Below, piece after piece: positions 44,073-52,429 of a stretch of 64,000 nt of DNA. Source of the stretch: CAYPHA01 sp964410215 (GTDB lineage Bacteria; Calditrichota; Calditrichia; Calditrichales; CAYPHA01); NCBI GenBank assembly GCA_964410215.1, contig CAYPHA010000017.1:5772-69771 (forward strand), read 5' to 3'. The translations under genes and the position numbers were made by a program. The stretch's first letter is position 1, and each line of letters begins with the position of its first letter. The notes beneath the pieces are model-generated. The model did not search any database and had not been told where the DNA came from. It was given only the letters and a program-made list of their open reading frames with translations.

Positions 44073-44927
44073 TTATAACTCTTTTTCCCATGCAGCAATG
44101 GCGTCACGATTAAATTTGATATACGCCTCGTAACCGGCTTTTTCCGCGAGTTCCAGGCTTTCTTCAGCCGTTTTGATAGCTCCTTCATAATCCCCCATCC
44201 CGGCCTGGATCTGTGATTTGAGACGGATCATCCAGAAGGCTTCCGGCTTCAACTCGACAGCGCGTTCTGCCCAGATCAGCGCCTGTTTAAGATCCTTATC
44301 CGTACTGAAATAGTAATCAGCTGCTTTATAAAAGATATCCGGATTACTTAATGTCTTATCCTTCATTATTTCAGAAATCTGGCTCATCACCTTGCTGTCC
44401 GTATCAACCGTCATACCAAATGCAACTTCCGTGTTTGCCCAGCGGATAATAAACCTGGCTGCGGAATCGGTGATATCCGCGATTTCAATGGTCAACTGTT
44501 CAACCGAATCAGGTAAACGAACAGGCTTTACGTTAAAACGCGCAACATCGCCTTCTTTTTTATAATCATTCGTGCCCCAGCCAATATTTTTGGAGAAAAT
44601 AATCGTCCACTCCCCCTTTCCGGGAACACTGAAAAGCGCATATTCTCCGGCCGGTACATCCATGCCTTGTATTTTCACATCATCACTGAATGTGATAGTC
44701 GTCGATTTATTCGCACCGGTCCTCCATATTTTATCATAGGGAACCAATCCTCCGAAAATATCGCGCCCCTTAACGCCGGGACGGGAATAGGATATAGAAA
44801 CCTCGGTCAGACCGACCATCTGCGTGACGGTCGCCATGGGGCTGGGTGCCGGTGTATTCAGCTCCTGTGCCTGTATCATACCCACCACAAGCATGCTCAG
44901 TATCGTTATTCGAATCGTATGGAACAT
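44073..44927 (-). CDS. DUF2911 family exported protein with C-terminal TPR-like repeats
   Basis: 284 residues. Signal peptide 1-20 (MLVVGMIQAQ). DUF2911 domain (about 28-185: VSISYSRPGVKGRDIFGGLVPYDKIWRTGANKSTTITFSDDV, PAGEYALFSVP, WTIIFSKNIGWGTNDY), common in FCB bacteria and of unknown function, followed by two to three TPR-like helices (ALIWAERAVELKPEAFW; AIKTAEESLELAEKAGY). Probably periplasmic. Start has GGAGG 8 bases upstream; that site is partly enclosed in an inverted repeat at 44938-44973. Monocistronic, closed by a terminator. Confidence 0.9.
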   Translation of the reverse strand: MFHTIRITILSMLVVGMIQAQELNTPAPSPMATVTQMVGLTEVSISYSRPGVKGRDIFGGLVPYDKIWRTGANKSTTITFSDDVKIQGMDVPAGEYALFSVPGKGEWTIIFSKNIGWGTNDYKKEGDVARFNVKPVRLPDSVEQLTIEIADITDSAARFIIRWANTEVAFGMTVDTDSKVMSQISEIMKDKTLSNPDIFYKAADYYFSTDKDLKQALIWAERAVELKPEAFWMIRLKSQIQAGMGDYEGAIKTAEESLELAEKAGYEAYIKFNRDAIAAWEKEL

Positions 44928-44937
44928 AGGAAATGCC

Positions 44938-44973
44938 TCCGTTAAATGGTTTTTGGATGTTTGCTTTAACGGA
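44938..44973 (-). promoter_or_regulatory. Hairpin overlapping the ribosome site of the DUF2911 gene
   Basis: Perfect 9-base arms (TCCGTTAAA / TTTAACGGA) around an 18-base loop. On the minus strand the downstream arm contains the CGGA of the CGGAGG ribosome site of the gene starting at 44927, so pairing would mask translation initiation. It could also be a protein operator. Confidence 0.45.
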
Positions 44974-45047
44974 GCTGTCCGCAGGATTATTTCGGTTTCT
45001 TCTGACTTTTATAAAAGGGGTGGGTTGTACAGGCGGACTTTTTCAAA

Positions 45048-45818
45048 TCAGACAGCCTTTAGTTTTTTGTGGATGTCCGGGATCGCCTCCTGAGCAGCAT
45101 CATACCCCCTGCCTATCAATTCATCGATCCGTTCAATTCGTGTCAGGCTGAATCCGCTGGCATCCGGTTTGATGAGCATATCCAATTGTTTTGTCTGGAG
45201 CTGTGTAGCATTTGCGAGCAATATATCGATGGCATTATAGATCACCTCAAAAATATTATCAGGTTCTTCATAATCGCTGCGTGTGTTCAAATCGACACCG
45301 ACAATCACATCGGCGCCCATCGCTTTAAGCGGAGAAATGGGCACGTTCTCGAGCACGCCGCCATCGACATAAAAATTTCCATTGTATTCAACCGGAGCAA
45401 AGATTCCCGGTACACAACTGCTGGCAGTAACGGCCACCGATAACGGACCTTCCTTAAAAATAAATTTCTCTCCACTGGAGATATTGGTTGCGATAATGGC
45501 CAGCGGCAGATCCAGCTCCTCGATGCTGCAGTTTCCAAGGTGATCTTCAATTATTTTTCCAAGCTTATTGATGGATAAAAGCCCCATCCGCGAAAGGGTC
45601 AACTCTGTAATATCCATCCAGTCCATCGATGAGGCCATTTTCCGCATTTCCTTCAGCGATACACCGCCCGCATACAGTGCAGCGATAAATGAACCGATAC
45701 TGGTACCGGAAATCGCACTGATCTTCAAGTCTTTTTCTTCAAAAGCCTCTAGTACACCGATATGCGCAGGTCCCAATGCGGCACCACCACCCAATGCCAG
45801 ACCGATTTTCCCGGCCAT
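45048..45818 (-). CDS. Patatin-like phospholipase (RssA type)
   Basis: 256 residues, a single patatin domain: oxyanion loop LALGGGAALGPAHIGVLEAF, nucleophile elbow GTSIGS (Ser in G-x-S-x-G), and catalytic Asp in YVDGGVLENVPISPL. No signal peptide, so cytoplasmic. Family members are acyl hydrolases of phospholipids or other esters; RssA-type proteins are small and often of unknown substrate. It is 4 bases after the stop of the STAS-like gene upstream, so the two are co-transcribed. Confidence 0.92.
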   Translation of the reverse strand: MAGKIGLALGGGAALGPAHIGVLEAFEEKDLKISAISGTSIGSFIAALYAGGVSLKEMRKMASSMDWMDITELTLSRMGLLSINKLGKIIEDHLGNCSIEELDLPLAIIATNISSGEKFIFKEGPLSVAVTASSCVPGIFAPVEYNGNFYVDGGVLENVPISPLKAMGADVIVGVDLNTRSDYEEPDNIFEVIYNAIDILLANATQLQTKQLDMLIKPDASGFSLTRIERIDELIGRGYDAAQEAIPDIHKKLKAV

Positions 45819-45822
45819 TGCT

Positions 45823-46176
45823 TTACTCCTTGAGGAATGTCCACTCCCTGGCTTTTTCCATTTCCGCCGTTTTAAATCGCCAGTATTTTTTTGAAATGGT
45901 TTTCATGTATTCAAAAAGTACCGGCATTGTTACATAACTCGTAACAATGCCCGTTCGCTCAATAAGAGGATGCTCGGCATCGAAAAACCTGGATTTGTCG
46001 ATCATAATTTTGTCATACCCTTCGAGGGAACTGAGATCGAGTAATATTCGAACTTCACCAAATTTTTCTTTAGCCTTCTGCATCTCCGATACAATTTCTT
46101 CGAATTCCCCGGAAGTGAGATGACCATGCAGGGCGATTTCCAGCTCCCCTTTATCATTTTTTATAATCTTTAACAT
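45823..46176 (-). CDS. SpoIIAA-like (STAS/SEC14-type) small protein
   Basis: 117 residues, beta-alpha fold with IALHGHLTSGEFEEIVSEMQ and VRILLDLSSLEGYDKIMIDKSRFF, matching the SpoIIAA-like domain (PF11964 type). Such proteins are small, cytoplasmic and of unclear role; several bind lipophilic ligands or partner kinases. Start follows AAGGAGAAAGACGT, a good ribosome site. It precedes the patatin gene by 4 bases, which favours a lipid-related partnership (inference). Confidence 0.82.
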   Translation of the reverse strand: MLKIIKNDKGELEIALHGHLTSGEFEEIVSEMQKAKEKFGEVRILLDLSSLEGYDKIMIDKSRFFDAEHPLIERTGIVTSYVTMPVLFEYMKTISKKYWRFKTAEMEKAREWTFLKE

Positions 46177-46228
46177 ACGTCTTTCTCCTTAATATAACAT
46201 AAAAACACAGGTTTCAGAATCATAAATA

Positions 46229-46687
46229 TTATAAATCTTTCATCAGAGCACTATTTGTGGCCAGTCTGCGTTTATCCTGATGCAATACATCCTGAAGCGC
46301 ATTAAAGACCACCCTGGCTTCCTCTGTCCCTGATTTTTCGGCGAGATGCCGCAGAATATCTTCCAGCCAGTTATCGAAATGAAGGGCCAGCCTGGTGACT
46401 TCTTCAACCGACATATCATCCTTGAAATGGAAATTTTCCACTTCCTTATCCAGTGACCTCTCCGGTGAAAATTGAATCCACATTTCCATAACGGGCGGAT
46501 ACCCTTGTTCTTCATAACGCTCGATCACAGACATAAAACCGTCTTTATTTCGTCTCAGGTGGGTTAGAAGCTGCCTGACTGCGCGCTTTTCGGCCCGACT
46601 CTCAAGCTGATCATAATAAAGAATAATTTCTTTGTGTAATTCTTTCAACTGAAGCAGAATATCCTTTACCTGTTTAAACATCATCAT
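46229..46687 (-). CDS. Hypothetical all-helical (four-helix-bundle-like) protein
   Basis: 152 residues from the ATG preceded by AAGGGAGCAAT; a longer frame upstream has no ribosome site. All-helical, with heptad-like runs (KQVKDILLQLKELHKEIILYYDQLESRAEKRA; EEVTRLALHFDNWLEDILRHLAEKSGTEEAR; LQDVLHQDKRRL). The arrangement of E/H pairs recalls rubrerythrin- or hemerythrin-like bundles, but no complete metal motif (EXXH pairs) is visible, so that is only a suggestion. It precedes the STAS-like and patatin genes on the same strand, 53 bases upstream. Confidence 0.7.
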   Translation of the reverse strand: MMMFKQVKDILLQLKELHKEIILYYDQLESRAEKRAVRQLLTHLRRNKDGFMSVIERYEEQGYPPVMEMWIQFSPERSLDKEVENFHFKDDMSVEEVTRLALHFDNWLEDILRHLAEKSGTEEARVVFNALQDVLHQDKRRLATNSALMKDL

Positions 46688-47015
46688 ATTGCTCCCTTCA
46701 TTATAGACGATAGATTTACGATATGTTTTATTATAGTACAAGAATTATTCCAACGCACATAGAAACTACCTATCTAACTGTTTTTATTAATATTACAACT
46801 TCTAAAATATTAGTAATACAATACGTTGCTGGAAGTTTGAAGAGGGTAATGGGAACGAACTATACAGTTTATTTCACAGATGGCCGGAACTGTACACATT
46901 TGGTACAAATCGCCTGAAAATATTGCCCGGTTACGATTATTAATCGATTCACTACACAATTTGTATGAAATTCATTATATTACGGAAAGCTCCTTAACCT
47001 TACTATTAAAAGGCC
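46688..47015. other. Divergent intergenic region, AT-rich
   Basis: 328 bases between the divergent starts of the helical protein (minus) and the sigma54 regulator (plus). It is AT-rich, contains a short inverted repeat TGTAC-N7-GTACA at 46891-46907, and no recognisable gene, RNA or convincing sigma54 element. Promoters in both directions are expected here. Confidence 0.6.
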
Positions 47016-48380
47016 ATGACAACAGAAAAAAATAACATATTAATCGTTGCTGAAAATAAAGCGCTTAAAAAACAACTCCGGAATCTGTTATCCCCTTCCA
47101 TGTATGCCGTAACCTGGCTTTCCAATTTTGAGCGGATTATAAAGTTTTTTGAATCAGACACGTATGATCTTGTAATTATTTCTGGCAATGTCTGTAAAAA
47201 ATCAACCCTGGATTATCGGGACCTGCTCTCCGTTATATCCAGGGAGAGCCCGCAAACCCAGATTCTCATGCTGGTAAAAGAAAGCGACCTGGCCCTTTTA
47301 TCGGATGCCCTGGATGTGGGCGGTTATCAATACATCCGTATTCCGGCTCCGGATAAAGAGCTGAAGCTCCTGGTTGATATCGCCCTCAGCAAAAAACCCG
47401 ATTTTGGTCAGAACCGTTTACTTTCGGAAGATGAATCCGTTTACCGCTTCGAGGGATTCATCGGCGGGTCAGCAGTCATGCAGAAAGTCTACAAGCAGAT
47501 ACAGCAGGTGGCACCTACTAACATCCCGGTACTGCTTCTTGGAGAAACCGGCACCGGAAAGGATCTGGCGGCACAGGCTATTCATCATTACAGTGCAAAG
47601 AATGATGGTCATTATCTTCCCGTAAATTTGGGTGCCTTTCCGTCGGATCTGGTGACGAGTGAGCTTTTTGGCCATGAGAAAGGGGCCTTCACGGGCGCCT
47701 CCCGGCAGCATTTGGGCGTTTTTGAAACAGGATCTGACGGAACAGTATTTCTGGATGAGATTGAGTCCGTCGGCGACAAAGTTCAAATCAGTCTCCTGCG
47801 TCTGATTGAACAGAAAAAATTCAACCGTCTGGGCGGTCGACGGGCCATACGGACCGATGCCCGCCTCATTGCCGCTTCCAATGAAGATCTTGAAGAACTG
47901 GTCGCACGCGGCAAATTCAGGGAAGACCTTTATTACAGACTGGATGTGTTCAGAATTGTTTTGCCTCCCCTTCGGGAACGGACGGGCGATATTCCCATGA
48001 TCGCGGAAGAACTTATCGCCGGTTTTAACCATGAATTTAACAAAAAAATTATCCGGATTAAAGCGGAATGCATGCACGCATTGGAAGCATATGAATGGCC
48101 TGGTAATGTGCGTGAACTGAAGAATGTGCTTCAGGGCGCTGTTCTTGTCTGTGATGACGAAGAAATTGGAGAGGAACATCTGCCGGAACGCCTGAGACAA
48201 AAAACCGGCGATCCGGCAAAGCTGGTCGTTGAAGTCGGGCAATCCCTTGATTTCGTTGAAAAGCAGATAATAATGAAAACCCTCGCTCATACGAAAGACA
48301 ATCGGAAAAAAGCGGCCGCACTGCTGGGCATAACCCGCCGGGCTCTCTATAATAAACTTCATAAACACGAAATCAAATAA
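47016..48380 (+). CDS. Sigma54-dependent transcriptional activator with degenerate receiver domain
   Basis: 454 residues: a receiver-like domain (about 7-125), a AAA+ sigma54-interaction domain (about 148-375) and a C-terminal Fis-type HTH (about 428-452, KKAAALLGITRRALYNKLHKH). The AAA+ domain is complete: Walker A GETGTGKD at 176-183, the sigma54-contact loop GAFTGA at 223-228, Walker B VFLDEI around 244-249. In the receiver the phospho-acceptor position is Ser56 (DLVIIS) and the acidic N-terminal pair is replaced (ILIVAENKA), so phosphorylation is unlikely. No histidine kinase is adjacent. A sigma54-type promoter precedes the next gene, its probable target. Confidence 0.93.
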   Translation: MTTEKNNILIVAENKALKKQLRNLLSPSMYAVTWLSNFERIIKFFESDTYDLVIISGNVCKKSTLDYRDLLSVISRESPQTQILMLVKESDLALLSDALDVGGYQYIRIPAPDKELKLLVDIALSKKPDFGQNRLLSEDESVYRFEGFIGGSAVMQKVYKQIQQVAPTNIPVLLLGETGTGKDLAAQAIHHYSAKNDGHYLPVNLGAFPSDLVTSELFGHEKGAFTGASRQHLGVFETGSDGTVFLDEIESVGDKVQISLLRLIEQKKFNRLGGRRAIRTDARLIAASNEDLEELVARGKFREDLYYRLDVFRIVLPPLRERTGDIPMIAEELIAGFNHEFNKKIIRIKAECMHALEAYEWPGNVRELKNVLQGAVLVCDDEEIGEEHLPERLRQKTGDPAKLVVEVGQSLDFVEKQIIMKTLAHTKDNRKKAAALLGITRRALYNKLHKHEIK

Positions 48381-48570
48381 ACGTTCACAGACATTGATCC
48401 TACCTTTCAACTGATTATTCACACTTTATCAACATACCGGTTCACGGTGTACCGTTTATTCCCATTAGCAAAATTTCTATTCCTTTAATCCTGTTTTTTA
48501 AATCAGAAGCATTATAATCATCATATATAATTTATTGTTATTTAAAGACTTATAATAAACATACACCTGA

Positions 48571-48586
48571 TTGGCATACTTCTTGT
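48571..48586 (+). promoter_or_regulatory. Sigma54 (RpoN) -24/-12 promoter of the PRC-barrel gene
   Basis: TTGGCATACTTCTTGT matches the TTGGCAY-N5-TTGC consensus with the GG and GT dinucleotides exactly 10 bases apart; only the final C of TTGC is T. The predicted transcript start is near 48597-48600, leaving about 60 bases of leader before the ATG at 48658. It lies 190 bases downstream of the sigma54 activator gene. Confidence 0.75.
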
Positions 48587-48657
48587 CCTTATAGAATTGA
48601 AATGTGTGAGTGCTGATGCTCTTGAGAGTTGCGAGGACAATAAAAGGGCGTTTATTT

Positions 48658-49380
48658 ATGTTGATAAAAACAGAGGATTTAAAACATTTACGTATAAAGC
48701 CGGAAGATAAGGTCGCGGTCTCTCTTTATGACATGTACTTCGATGATCTGTTCTGGAACATCCAGTTCCTTGTTCTGACACAAATTGATAGAAGGGAAAA
48801 AAACGCTTTACTGATTTCACGCAAGGTGGCTGGCGAACCGGATTTCAAATCCGGTACCTGGAACCTGTATCTTACCCTGGGCAATGCTGTAAGAGGGCAA
48901 AAGACGGGAAAATACCGGGGTGGGACAGAATCAGGAGGTCAGACCGTATCCGGGATTTTAAAATGGCCGCTGAAACAGGTCAGTCTGACCAGCACGGAAT
49001 TGAAAAAGTTGACAGCAGGAATAAAGGGTGTACCTGACGGAGCCGATTTTCATCTTCGCAGTCGGAACAATGTTCTGGGCTATAATTTCCACGCTAAAAA
49101 CGGAGAAATTGGGCATGTAAAGGATCTTGTTATTGAAACGGCAAGCTGGAAGATCCGATATCTGATCATTGATACCCGGAATTGGTTGTACAAAGGCACA
49201 GATGTGCTCATATCACCTGCCTGGATCGAAAAAATCAGATGGAGCGATCAGCTTATCTATGTCGACCTTAATAAGGAAGTGGTGCAAAACAGTCCGGCCT
49301 ACAACCCCGAACAACCCCTTGACGACGATCTTGAACTAAAGCTCAATAAATATTACGGCCATCAGCGCAGTAAAAAATAA
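48658..49380 (+). CDS. PRC-barrel domain protein, two domains
   Basis: 240 residues from the ATG aligned with the start of its paralogue at 49837-50604; a GTG 16 codons earlier is less likely. Two PRC-barrel domains: about 1-75 (SLYDMYFDDLFWNIQFLVL) and 130-240 (VLGYNFHAKNGEIGHVKDLVIETASWKIRYLIIDTRNWL, VLISPAWIEKI, NSPAYNP). PRC barrels are small six-stranded sandwiches usually used for protein-protein or RNA contacts. AAGGG is about 10 bases upstream. Predicted to be transcribed by sigma54 RNA polymerase. Likely cytoplasmic stress or envelope-related protein, function unknown. Confidence 0.87.
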   Translation: MLIKTEDLKHLRIKPEDKVAVSLYDMYFDDLFWNIQFLVLTQIDRREKNALLISRKVAGEPDFKSGTWNLYLTLGNAVRGQKTGKYRGGTESGGQTVSGILKWPLKQVSLTSTELKKLTAGIKGVPDGADFHLRSRNNVLGYNFHAKNGEIGHVKDLVIETASWKIRYLIIDTRNWLYKGTDVLISPAWIEKIRWSDQLIYVDLNKEVVQNSPAYNPEQPLDDDLELKLNKYYGHQRSKK

Positions 49381-49410
49381 TAATTATCAGTTAAAAGTAA
49401 GGAGATATCC

Positions 49411-49779
49411 ATGAGAACCTACTATTCTATCCTTTTCACCGCAATTACCCTGAGTGCTCTGCTTGTAATCAATGCGTGTAAGCCCGAGGCTCCGTCTCCC
49501 CTTCTCATTGAACGGGCGAGAGATAATACACTGGCAATCCTGGACAGTCTAAAACAGGACAGCGCACAAATCATCGGTAATGTTGAACTGACTTCCGAAT
49601 TTTATGATGATAAATCTCTAAAGTATATTCTTAATTATGAGATTGAAACCGGAATGGATTCTGCAAACATCATCAGGACCAAAGCCTCGGCATTTCTGGA
49701 CAGGAGTGAAGATAAGTGGACATACCGCTTTGTTTTCGACAAAACTTACAAGCGCCCCCTGCATGCTCCTGAAAAATAA
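49411..49779 (+). CDS. Small lipoprotein of unknown function
   Basis: 122 residues with a lipoprotein signal peptide ending VINACKP (lipidated Cys at about residue 23). The mature part is short, charged and mixed alpha/beta (ERARDNTLAILDSLKQD; ADKYILNYEIETGMDS-like region; KWTYRFVFDKTY); no family recognised. It starts 31 bases after the PRC-barrel gene with AAGGAGATATCC before the ATG, so it is in the same sigma54-driven unit, and is closed by a bidirectional terminator. Confidence 0.82.
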   Translation: MRTYYSILFTAITLSALLVINACKPEAPSPLLIERARDNTLAILDSLKQDSAQIIGNVELTSEFYDDKSLKYILNYEIETGMDSANIIRTKASAFLDRSEDKWTYRFVFDKTYKRPLHAPEK

Positions 49780-49781
49780 TC

Positions 49782-49818
49782 AAAAAAAACCCCGGTATGT
49801 TTATACCGGGGTTTTTTT
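49782..49818. terminator. Bidirectional terminator between convergent genes
   Basis: A 9-bp stem (CCCCGGTAT / ATACCGGGG) with a GTTT loop is flanked by eight A upstream and seven T downstream, so it can terminate both the lipoprotein gene (plus) and the PRC-barrel gene at 49837 (minus). Confidence 0.93.
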
Positions 49819-49836
49819 CTACTGTTCCGGACTGCT

Positions 49837-50604
49837 TCAACGTTTTTCCCAGTAACTGGGTCTTCCATAATAATCATATAACTGAATTTCATAGTTTCTG
49901 TTTACAGGTTCTGTAGGCCTGTATTCCGGACTGTTTTCTATGGATTCTTTTGTCATATCAACAGAGACTTCACTTTTCACCCAGTCTACACGTTGAATCC
50001 ATTCAGGTGAAACCAGTACTTTTCTCCCGGGTAACCAGTTTCTCGTATCAATCACCATATAGCGAATGATCCAGGATTCGTTATCAAAGATAAAATCATC
50101 AACATGCCCGATGGAGCCGTCCGTAGCCTGTATATGATAGCCGATCACTTCCTCTGTGCTGCGCAGCCGCGCGTCCTCGTCAGACTGTGTTTCGCCTTCG
50201 GCACGTTCCTGTTCCGCTTCTCTCAGCCGTTCCGCCATCAGTTGCATCTCGGCAAAATGTGTCGTATCCACGCCGTATGAAAAATGTATCGGCCAGGCAT
50301 AGTACTTTATAAGTTCCGACTCCTTTTGCTTCGACACCGGTTTATGTTTATCGACCGGCGGGCTGTTCTCTATTTTTTCTTTTGTCAGATTCACCGGTAA
50401 GCGGTCCGACTTCCAGTCAGGATCTCCCAGTGCTGACGGAGAAATCAGTACCAGCCTCTCTCTCAACCAGCCTCCGGTATCTGCTACCAGATACCGGATA
50501 TTCCAGAACAAATCATGGAAGAAAAAATCCCTGACCTTTCCGATGTCGCCATCACTGGCCAATAGTTTATAATGACCGGTAATGTCTTTAATACTTCGTA
50601 ACAT
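49837..50604 (-). CDS. PRC-barrel domain protein, paralogue of the gene at 48658
   Basis: 255 residues; start at the second ATG (MLRS), which has GGAGG 8 bases upstream. Two PRC-barrel domains, about 1-95 (YKLLASDGDIGKVRDFFFHDLFWNIRYLVADTGGWL, NSPPVDKH) and 150-250 (VIGYHIQATDGSIGHVDDFIFDNESWIIRYMVIDTRNWL, NSPEYRP), joined by an acidic linker (EREAEQERAEGE-like). It aligns with its paralogue throughout. No sigma54 element is visible upstream. Function unknown; conserved DGDIG and ISPEWI patterns are the standard PRC features. Confidence 0.87.
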   Translation of the reverse strand: MLRSIKDITGHYKLLASDGDIGKVRDFFFHDLFWNIRYLVADTGGWLRERLVLISPSALGDPDWKSDRLPVNLTKEKIENSPPVDKHKPVSKQKESELIKYYAWPIHFSYGVDTTHFAEMQLMAERLREAEQERAEGETQSDEDARLRSTEEVIGYHIQATDGSIGHVDDFIFDNESWIIRYMVIDTRNWLPGRKVLVSPEWIQRVDWVKSEVSVDMTKESIENSPEYRPTEPVNRNYEIQLYDYYGRPSYWEKR

Positions 50605-50730
50605 AATCATTACCTCCTTTTACGATTAAATGGAATGGATTATCATCCCGGATAAACAAGATCCGCCTTTTCGTAATCCATCACCAGTATGCAGTTTCAT
50701 TCTTTCTTACCTGTCAGAAGACACGTGCTT

Positions 50731-52320
50731 TTATAACAAAGCAGCCAAATCCTTGCGGGTCCAGTTTTTACTTTGAAGTTCTTTCTTAGATGGCATCGTA
50801 TCATGTTTAAACAGTTCTTCAATCACAGCAACCTGTTCGTCCCGGTTTACGCCAAGTACCGCAGTGACCTGTTCCTGCCGGGTATAATACACACTAAAAT
50901 TTTCTTTTGAGAGATTACCCTGAATAATAATATCATCCCAGCCATTCCCATAACCGGAATACCGCATGGCCAGGCCAGCCAGATCGGTCCAGAAGAATGG
51001 TATGATGTCGATTTTTGTTTTCATGTCAAGCATGTTCCGCGCGGCGATAATCCCCAGTTGTTCGGCGACCCGCCAGTGTTCGATGCGAACCATATCATCC
51101 GTCTTGCAGTATAAAAAAGTGGCGATATCACCTGCCGCGTAAATGTCATTTTCAACCTGAAGATAATCATCCGTAAGGAGCCCCTGGTCGGCAACCTTAA
51201 CGCTTTCAGGCATAAAACCGGTCTGCGGCTCCACTCCAATTCCCAACACGGCCAGATCTGCATCAATCGTATCACCGTTTTCGAGAATAATTTTCTCCAG
51301 ATTTTTACCACCTTTAAACGCCGACACCGTGGTTCCCAGATGAAACACAATCCCGCTGTCTTCCATTTTTTTCCTGATGAGGGTCCCCACTTCCTTACCC
51401 AGTATCGTGGCGAACGGGATGGATTCGGGTGCAATAACATGAATAGTCCTATTGGAATGGTTCAGACTCTCCGCTGTTTCCAGACCGATAAAACTGGCAC
51501 CGACAACGGCGACATGTTTCGCTTTTTCCGCGGCCTGAACGATATTCCGGGCATCCTGAAGGGTGCGCAGTGTAAAAATACTGCCCAGTTCATTACCGGG
51601 AATATTTAATTTCCTTGGCTTTCCACCGGTGGCAACCAGTAACCGGTCATAGAACAGGCTGATCTTGTTTTCCAGATGGACAACACGCTTATGGCTATCC
51701 AATGACTTCACACGCTGGCCGACGATCAGTTCGATACGGTGGGTTTTATAAAAATCCGGAGGATTGAGCGCCAGTGACGATGCATCGACGTAACCTTTGA
51801 GAAAATCCTTACTCAATCCCGTCCGATCATACGGTGGCTGGTCATCAGCGGTAATCATGACAATATGCCCTTCAAATCCCAGCTCACGCAGCTTGCGTGC
51901 AGCGGCATTTCCTGCAGCGCCTCCCCCGATAATAAGGAAAGTACGTTCATCTTCCATTTGCTTTACGGTCGCATCTGCTTTCTTTTCCGTTTCATCCCCG
52001 CTTTCGTCCTCCAGAAGAATAATATCCTTCCCACGGATATCCAGTTTATAGCTTTTCAGACCGTGGGAAGCCGGTGGTTCGGACACCGCTCCGGTTTCCA
52101 CATCAAACATGGCATGATGCCAGGGACACATTACTTTTTTACCGGATAGAATACCGGTTTCCAGCGGGGCATCATGATGGGGACAATACGCATCCGTCGC
52201 ATAATACCGGTCCTCTATTCTCATTAAAAGCAATTCGAGTCCGGACTCAGTGAAAATCATCGTCATTTCACCATTCCGTAATTCATCAGTTTGGGCAATA
52301 ACCGTTTTGGTTTTACTCAT
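50731..52320 (-). CDS. Rieske-FAD ferredoxin/NAD(P)H reductase (AIF-like)
   Basis: 529 residues. Rieske [2Fe-2S] domain (about 1-105) with CPHHDAPL and CPWHHAMFD giving the Cys-His pairs, then a pyridine nucleotide-disulfide oxidoreductase: FAD motif LIIGGGAAGNAAARKLRELG (about 133-152), NAD motif VAVVGASFIGLETAESL, and YAAGDIATFLY binding FAD. The domain order matches mammalian AIFL-type proteins and bacterial ferredoxin reductases of oxygenase systems. Probably transfers electrons from NAD(P)H to a ferredoxin or Rieske partner; the ferredoxin at 53900 is a candidate. 95 bases downstream of mscS. Confidence 0.92.
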   Translation of the reverse strand: MSKTKTVIAQTDELRNGEMTMIFTESGLELLLMRIEDRYYATDAYCPHHDAPLETGILSGKKVMCPWHHAMFDVETGAVSEPPASHGLKSYKLDIRGKDIILLEDESGDETEKKADATVKQMEDERTFLIIGGGAAGNAAARKLRELGFEGHIVMITADDQPPYDRTGLSKDFLKGYVDASSLALNPPDFYKTHRIELIVGQRVKSLDSHKRVVHLENKISLFYDRLLVATGGKPRKLNIPGNELGSIFTLRTLQDARNIVQAAEKAKHVAVVGASFIGLETAESLNHSNRTIHVIAPESIPFATILGKEVGTLIRKKMEDSGIVFHLGTTVSAFKGGKNLEKIILENGDTIDADLAVLGIGVEPQTGFMPESVKVADQGLLTDDYLQVENDIYAAGDIATFLYCKTDDMVRIEHWRVAEQLGIIAARNMLDMKTKIDIIPFFWTDLAGLAMRYSGYGNGWDDIIIQGNLSKENFSVYYTRQEQVTAVLGVNRDEQVAVIEELFKHDTMPSKKELQSKNWTRKDLAALL

Positions 52321-52370
52321 TTTACTTTCCTTTAAAAAACCTTCCGTTTCTCAATTTCCCACTTCTTTTA

Positions 52371-52429
52371 TCTTTAATCTTTTATCTCTTCTCTTTTTTC
52401 TTTTTTCTTTTTTCTTTAATCTTTTATCT
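52371..52429. repeat. Duplicated 17-mer around a T6C heptamer tract at the mscS 3' end
   Basis: TCTTTAATCTTTTATCT occurs at 52371-52387 and at 52413-52429. Between them three copies of the heptamer CTTTTTT (52393-52413) form a poly-pyrimidine tract on the plus strand. The second 17-mer encodes the last codons and stop of mscS. Confidence 0.88.

Noticed and set aside
47469..48422. A 317-residue minus-strand frame across the sigma54 activator.
   Set aside because: The plus strand carries a complete AAA+ protein with Walker and GAFTGA motifs, so this is its shadow.
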